From NCBI GenBank assembly GCA_023212695.1, contig JALCCG010000424.1, forward strand, positions 3,086 through 13,172: a stretch of 10,087 bases of DNA, in the 5' to 3' direction. The position numbers and the translations under genes were made by a program. Below, piece by piece: positions 6,202 to 10,087 of this stretch; within the stretch, counting starts at the first letter, position 1, and each line of letters begins with the position of its first letter. Under the pieces are notes generated by a model. It had not been told where the DNA came from. It ran no database searches and was given only the letters and a program-made list of their open reading frames with translations. The stretch comes from Sporisorium sorghi. Taxonomy: Eukaryota > Basidiomycota > Ustilaginomycetes > Ustilaginales > Ustilaginaceae.

Positions 6202-8160
6202 TCACACACGCACGGCCGAGTCGACCAGCGACTTGCTCTCGAGCCGCGCCTGCCAGTCGCGCGGCGGGTGGTCCATCTTGGGCGAGCGCAGCAGCGGCGG
6301 AGGAGCGGGGCGAGCAATGAGGTAGTTCGAGGAGGATGCTAGAGGCGAACAGTGCTGCTGCTGGTGCACGACGACATCGTCCTTGTCGCCGTCCGAGACG
6401 CGTCGGCGTGTAGAAGAGGGCGAGCGGCGGTCTTCGTCCGAGTCGTCCGCCCAGCGCTTGTTGCTGTTGCTGGAAGAGGACGAGGAGGCGGCGGCGTCAC
6501 GAGCCGCGACCATCTCTCCTGCCGCTGCTGCCGCCACGTGTTCCTGTACTCCATTGACGTGGGGCGGCGACAGGCGGGGCGGCGAGCCGTATCCCCTGTA
6601 TTCTCGCATGCGGTGATGCGGCGTCGCCGCCGCTGCGTACGGACCACTTGCATAAGCACTCGACGGCAACCCTCCAATCCTAGGCGCATTGCCAGCATCG
6701 CTGCTGCTGCTGCCGCTGCTGCTTGCGCCACCACCAGTTATCTGCCTCGCGCCGCCGCCGCTGCTGGCACCGCGTCGATCCTCATCCCCGCCAGGCCGCC
6801 CAAAACGACGGAGATCGTCCTTGTCGTCCGGCGTGCTGCGATTGCTATACCCGCCGCCAAACATGTGCCCCTCGAGCGGCGGACGATGCTGTCGCTCCAC
6901 GACGCTTTCCAGTTCGCGAATGTACTCGAGCGCACGCTTCAGGATGGTCGCCTTGCTGTCCTGGCCATCGCGGCATGCGGGGATTGCCTGGCGGAGGTCC
7001 TCGAAGCCCGTGTTGATCGACTCGCGGCGCTTTTGTTCGGAAAGCAGATGCGCCACTCGTCGGTTGGCGTTGACTGTGTTGGTGGTGGTCGGCGTGGACG
7101 CAGCCGAAGCTGCACTGCCCGATGGCGCGGCCGACGCGCTGGGGGGCATGACACCGAGCGTCGATGCGGGGCGCGGTGGCTCCATGCCCACCATCATGCC
7201 CGGTCGCGAGGGCGGTCGAGTGGGTGCGGCGCGCAGGCTCCTCGATTCGGGAGGGCTGTAGGTTCCAGGACGGTAAGGGCGCGCCGAGCCGGGCGGCGGT
7301 GGTGGTGGATAGCGCGGAGTCATCTGCTCGTCTTCCATCAAGCTCGTCGTTGCGCGTCGTCGGATGCGTCGACTGTCCTCAGCAGCGGGGTCGGCGTCCA
7401 GCGGCCTCCCCACGGCGCTGCGGGCATCGTGCGGGTAAGGCGGCACACCAGCAAAGCCGGGACCGTTGTCGTAGGGGTACATGTGGCGCGGTGGTCGCTC
7501 GCCACGCCACCTGTCTTCCTCCCTGGCGCGTTCGTGGGCGAAGGCGTCCAGGTGCAGATCGGATCGTTCTTGCGAGGGGGCGCCCTGCTGCCTCCAAGGG
7601 CCATTGTCTCGCATTGCGACGGCGGGAGGTGCAGGCATGCGAGGGCGGCGCGGGTCGTCCGAGGGGCGCTGCCAGGGTGCGGGTCGGATGTCGTCTCTGG
7701 AAGCGTAAGGTGCGGGCTGCATGTGTGGGCTGTAGGGATCCTTGGCACCGAAGCGTGGATCGGGTCGGTCGTAGGAGCGCCAAGCACTCTCATCTGTCGG
7801 GGGAGTGCCGTGCTCCAGATCGCGATGGAAAGGCGGCGGTGGTGGACCGTGGTTCGCCATGTTGGACGGACCGTAAGCCTCATCGCCAGGACGCGGGTAG
7901 GAGCCAGGTCGAAGAGGTTCCATCTCGCGTTGCGGTGGTGGTCGTTGAAGCAGAGCAGCGGGCGGTGTGTGGCGGTGATCGAGCGCAGGCCGAGGTAGCC
8001 TTTCTCGCGCCGGTTCGTCTGCTCGCAAAGGGAATCGTGCAGCGCCAGTGTCTCTGGCGTGCTGTGACTCAGCTCTGGCACTGTCGTCCGCGTGTGATGA
8101 GAGTGAAGAGATGGGCGGCAGCGTGTTTCGGTCGCCTTCCGATGCTCGATGCGGCAACAT
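6202..8160 (-). CDS. bHLH transcription factor, proline/serine-rich
   Basis: The 652-residue product has one clear domain, a basic helix-loop-helix at 367-425. The basic part reads RRVAHLLSEQKRRESIN, then helix 1 TGFEDLRQAIP, a loop, and helix 2 from about Lys403 to Gln424. His371, Glu375 and Arg379 sit at the H5/E9/R13 positions that in class B bHLH proteins specify CACGTG. The SEQKRR core resembles the Mlx/Mondo-like basic region and related fungal bHLH proteins. No leucine zipper follows helix 2. Residues 1-360 are disordered and rich in Pro, Arg and Ser. After the domain come a Gly/Ser run (464-487), an Ala-rich stretch, a Ser run near 559-564 and a basic cluster near 568-587 that could serve nuclear import. 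I start it at 8160 because that ATG has A at -3, opens with MLPHRASEGD, and the coding strand has no ATG for about 690 bases upstream. The open frame continues to 8832 without an ATG, and that extension reads as leader translation. Target genes cannot be read from the window. Confidence 0.88.
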   Translation of the reverse strand: MLPHRASEGDRNTLPPISSLSSHADDSARAESQHARDTGAARFPLRADEPARERLPRPALDHRHTPPAALLQRPPPQREMEPLRPGSYPRPGDEAYGPSNMANHGPPPPPFHRDLEHGTPPTDESAWRSYDRPDPRFGAKDPYSPHMQPAPYASRDDIRPAPWQRPSDDPRRPRMPAPPAVAMRDNGPWRQQGAPSQERSDLHLDAFAHERAREEDRWRGERPPRHMYPYDNGPGFAGVPPYPHDARSAVGRPLDADPAAEDSRRIRRRATTSLMEDEQMTPRYPPPPPPGSARPYRPGTYSPPESRSLRAAPTRPPSRPGMMVGMEPPRPASTLGVMPPSASAAPSGSAASAASTPTTTNTVNANRRVAHLLSEQKRRESINTGFEDLRQAIPACRDGQDSKATILKRALEYIRELESVVERQHRPPLEGHMFGGGYSNRSTPDDKDDLRRFGRPGGDEDRRGASSGGGARQITGGGASSSGSSSSDAGNAPRIGGLPSSAYASGPYAAAATPHHRMREYRGYGSPPRLSPPHVNGVQEHVAAAAAGEMVAARDAAASSSSSSNSNKRWADDSDEDRRSPSSTRRRVSDGDKDDVVVHQQQHCSPLASSSNYLIARPAPPPLLRSPKMDHPPRDWQARLESKSLVDSAVRV

Positions 8161-8602
8161 TGTGATCGTGAGTGAGTGTGACTGGGCAAAGACAAGGATA
8201 GGCAGTCGGGGTCTCCGACAAGCTGTGATCGGAGAAAAGGCGCAGAGACGGTTGCTTGCGCAGAGATTGCAGTCGAAGACTAGCTGGACTGAGTTGCTGC
8301 CCGAGGCGAAGAGGGTGAAAAGAAGCGCAAGTCTACCAGCGACGGAAGCAGAATCTAGAGGCGAGCGTGAACCAAGACGACAACCGAACTGAAAGGAGGC
8401 GAGGATGATATCAATGACTGCGAGGTAGATCGATGGTGATTTTGTTGGTGATGGTGTAAGGTGGGTGAAAGCTTTCCTGCGCAGAGAAGATGGTGGCGAT
8501 GGGTAGGAACAGGGAGACGACGCAGCGAGAAAGGAACAACAATAAGAAGAAGAAGCTGCGCTACACTGGGGAACACAGCCCGTCGTCGAGTCGTCAGGTG
8601 CC

Positions 8603-8620
8603 AGAGAGAGAGAGAGAGAG
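8603..8620. repeat. (AG)9 microsatellite
   Basis: Nine perfect AG dinucleotides, read as CT repeats on the bHLH coding strand, lie within its probable leader. Confidence 0.95.
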
Positions 8621-8687
8621 GTTTGTCGGTACAGTATTGACAGGTTGCTCCTTTTAGCTCCTCGCCACACGCACCACTGAGCAGATG

Positions 8688-8714
8688 GCGAGAGCGAGAG
8701 AGCGAGAGAGCGAG
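8688..8714. repeat. GCGAGA-type microsatellite
   Basis: A 27-base imperfect GCGAGAGA repeat forms a CT-rich block on the bHLH coding strand, a second pyrimidine element of the leader or core promoter. Confidence 0.9.
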
Positions 8715-8809
8715 TCGAGGCGAGCAGCAGCCAAGATTCTGTACTGTGTGACACTTTTTTTTTTCCCCTCTTAGTGCCGAGCAGAGGATGGGCTCGCAAG
8801 TAGACAATC

Positions 8810-8846
8810 GCAAGCAAGTAAGCAAGCAGCAAGCAAGCAAGCGAAG
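8810..8846. repeat. GCAA tetranucleotide microsatellite
   Basis: About nine imperfect GCAA/AAGC units lie in tandem. On the minus strand they give Leu/Ala/Cys-rich translation, which explains the hydrophobic look of reading frames starting here. Confidence 0.9.
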
Positions 8847-8912
8847 CTTTTCATGCCGGGAAACAAAAGGCAGCCCAGAGATTGGTTACCCAAAAAAAGA
8901 AGCGTGTGGATG

Positions 8913-8932
8913 TAGGCGCCCATAGGCGCCCA
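8913..8932. repeat. perfect tandem duplication of a 10-mer
   Basis: TAGGCGCCCA occurs twice, back to back with no mismatch. Each copy contains the GGCGCC palindrome. It is about 750 bases upstream of the bHLH start. Confidence 0.95.
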
Positions 8933-8942
8933 TCGCTGTCAG

Positions 8943-9001
8943 AAGAAAACAAAAACAAAAACAAAACAAAAAACAAAAAAACAAAAAAAAAAAAAAAAAA
9001 A
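8943..9001. repeat. A-rich (AnC) tract ending in 19 A
   Basis: Runs of A of generally increasing length, interrupted by single C, end in 19 uninterrupted A (8983-9001). It reads as a poly-T tract on the bHLH coding strand. Such tracts can exclude nucleosomes in fungal promoters. A retroposon tail is possible, but no element body or flanking duplication was seen. Confidence 0.9.
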
Positions 9002-9519
9002 GCACAAGCGAAGGAGAGAAGGGCAAGGGAGCCAGAGCGAGACGGCCAGAAAGCGTGTGCAGTGTGTACATTGTGCGCTGCTGCTGATGCACTGCAACCT
9101 GTGTGTAGGTCTGAGACAATGCAGACGGTCAAGCAGGAACAAAACGACAGGCGAGGAGAGTACATGCATTCGACAGGCAGTAGATGTCCTTGCATGCGGG
9201 TGTAGTGTCGCGGCGGGCTTAGCGAGTGATCCAAGTCTCAAACAGAGGAGCATGACTGACTGACTAACGCAATGCAGCGCAGAGGGCTGAGGCCGAAGCA
9301 TCAGCAGCAGCAGCCGCATCAGCGTCGGGTCAGCGGCATCTGCATCTGCCTCTGCACAAGCAGCGCAAGCAGGAAGCAGGAGCAGCCGCAAGTTGCATGC
9401 GCACGGCAAAAACGAGGAACCAGAAAAAAGAAAACGTCTTGAATGAGGGCGGAAGAGGAGTCAAAATTATTTTCGAAGGCCGCCTGCGATTTGCACCTTG
9501 TTCCGATTGGCAGCATTGG

Positions 9520-9537
9520 CAGCAGCAGCAGCAGCAG
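9520..9537. repeat. (CAG)6 microsatellite
   Basis: Six perfect CAG triplets lie outside any supported gene. A shorter CAG run of four lies at 9302-9313. Confidence 0.95.
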
Positions 9538-9720
9538 CTTCCGACCGACAGGAGCAAAGTGCCTCGTTTCCATGCTCGTCGGATCCAGTCGCAGATTCTG
9601 TGGGACCGCGCGGGAATGAGCGGCGCGATGCACTCACCTCGAGCAATTTGCGGGACAAGTTGCCCACCAAGCAGCAGGAGCAGAAGGAGGGGCAGCAGCG
9701 TGCAACTGGCTTTTGCCAGC

Positions 9721-9747
9721 ATTTTTATTTTTTATTTTTATTTTTTT
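9721..9747. repeat. ATTTTT-type AT-rich tract
   Basis: Twenty-seven bases consist only of A and T, mostly runs of five to seven T separated by single A, in otherwise GC-balanced sequence. Confidence 0.9.
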
Positions 9748-9854
9748 GGCCTCACTTTCCCATCAGATTCGCATTGTCGAGTTTGATCCAAACTCATCTT
9801 TGCCGTGATCACACAGCAGGTCTACATGGTGCCCCTGCACTGGAAAACAAGCAC

Positions 9855-9879
9855 TGCAGCTGCAAGTCGGTGCAGCTGC
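9855..9879. repeat. paired TGCAGCTGC palindromes
   Basis: TGCAGCTGCA at 9855-9864 and TGCAGCTGC at 9871-9879 are both self-complementary around CAGCTG, an E-box of the CANNTG type. They are 16 bases apart start to start. As the bHLH product is predicted to prefer CACGTG, autoregulation through them is not implied. Confidence 0.6.
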
Positions 9880-9904
9880 GAGATGCAGTCTAATGTGTAT
9901 CACG

Positions 9905-9932
9905 TAGATGTGGAATTCACATAGGTGTGGAA
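9905..9932. repeat. short direct repeat, period 17
   Basis: TAGATGTGGAA at 9905-9915 recurs as TAGGTGTGGAA at 9922-9932 with one difference, directly left of the 36-bp repeat array. Confidence 0.7.
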
Positions 9933-9938
9933 CTGACC

Positions 9939-10030
9939 AGCTCTGAGGGCTGTTGGATTTTCGCATTTTTGGACAGCCCTCAGGGCTGGTGGATTTTCAC
10001 AATTTTGGGCGGCCCTCAGAGCTGTTGGAT
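9939..10030. repeat. 36-bp-period tandem repeat with CCCTCAGGG dyad
   Basis: Copies start at 9939, 9975 and 10011, exactly 36 bases apart. Copies 1 and 2 agree at 30 of 36 positions; copy 3 follows for its first 20 bases and then diverges. Each copy opens with a 13-base dyad. In copy 2 it is AGCCCTCAGGGCT, with perfect 6-base arms around one base. The dyad of copy 1 is also the reverse complement of that of copy 3 at 12 of 13 positions. The remainder of the unit is TTGGATTTTC followed by an AT-rich part. I do not recognise the family. Confidence 0.85.
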
Positions 10031-10087
10031 AACCCTCCTCCTAACATCACATCTGAAATGATTCATTCAACACTAGACTGCTACATG

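Larger units (their letters stand above)
8161..8851 (-). promoter_or_regulatory. long ATG-free leader/promoter of the bHLH gene
   Basis: No ATG occurs on the minus strand in any frame across these 691 bases; about ten would be expected in random sequence. Pyrimidine-rich blocks on that strand (complements of GA repeats at 8603-8620 and 8688-8714) are typical of fungal core promoters and leaders. A run of ten T on the plus strand is at 8755-8764. The first upstream ATG, at 8854-8852, opens a 27-codon frame closing with TAA at 8771-8773; whether it is transcribed is unknown. I read the block as a long 5' untranslated region, possibly with the core promoter at its far end. Confidence 0.55.
8852..10087. 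other. gene-free intergenic region rich in simple repeats
   Basis: I find no convincing coding sequence on either strand. The open frames present are short and their translations are dominated by microsatellite residues. The stretch holds a duplicated 10-mer, an A/C tract, small CAG and GACT repeats (GACT near 9253-9264), an ATTTTT tract, paired CAGCTG palindromes and a 36-bp tandem repeat. Its left part may contain distal promoter elements of the bHLH gene. Nothing identifies a second promoter, though a gene beyond the right edge could begin from it. Confidence 0.65.

Noticed and set aside
6352..7998. Open plus-strand frame of 548 codons antisense to the bHLH gene
   Set aside because: It begins at a non-ATG codon, has no recognisable domain, and mirrors GC-rich third positions of a real gene on the other strand.
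8161..8832. N-terminal extension of the bHLH protein
   Set aside because: The frame is open but contains no ATG; its translation is Ser/Leu-rich low complexity from CT repeats, so it is better read as leader.
8943..9001. Retroposon poly-A tail
   Set aside because: No reverse transcriptase, tRNA-like head or target-site duplication was found beside it; a simple AnC microsatellite explains it.
9939..10030. CRISPR-like array
   Set aside because: The 36-base period is contiguous without spacers, only about 2.5 degenerate copies exist, and the neighbouring genes are eukaryotic.
10026..10046. Telomere-like TAACCC sequence
   Set aside because: Only one TAACCC followed by TCC repeats is present; there is no run of the TTAGGG unit on either strand.

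Overview
The window looks like nuclear DNA of a basidiomycete fungus, most likely a smut-type (Ustilaginomycotina) genome. Three long open frames run without introns, in GC-rich coding sequence separated by long microsatellite-rich spacers. The proteins resemble fungal families: a Kha1-type K+/H+ antiporter, a secretory prenylcysteine lyase and a serine/proline-rich bHLH regulator. The placement within smuts is an inference from style, not from a search. I see no prokaryotic, viral or transposase genes, and no rRNA or tRNA.

Layout: 1-485 is the upstream region of the antiporter gene, with a G-rich tract, four tiny upstream reading frames and a possible leader intron. 486-3515 (+) is the antiporter. 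3516-3784 is a short convergent 3' junction. 3785-5551 (-) is a prenylcysteine oxidase/lyase-like flavoprotein with a signal peptide. 5552-6201 holds its upstream region and the 3' end of the next gene. 6202-8160 (-) encodes a 652-residue bHLH transcription factor. 8161-8851 is a probable long leader with no ATG on the coding strand. 8852-10087 shows no convincing gene but many simple repeats, ending in a 36-bp-period tandem repeat built on a CCCTCAGGG dyad.

The genes do not form an operon or an obvious cluster. The antiporter acts in ion and pH homeostasis of internal membranes, the flavoprotein should cleave prenylated cysteine released when prenylated proteins or peptides are broken down, and the bHLH protein should bind E-boxes. 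One speculative link is that smut mating pheromones are farnesylated, and the region upstream of the prenylcysteine lyase carries a one-mismatch copy of the Prf1 pheromone response element.

No clear new biological system is visible. The best leads are the two contrasting leaders (one with four uORFs, one with no ATG at all), the near-PRE site, the CGG-N4-CCG palindrome just upstream of the lyase start, and the dyad tandem repeat at the right end.
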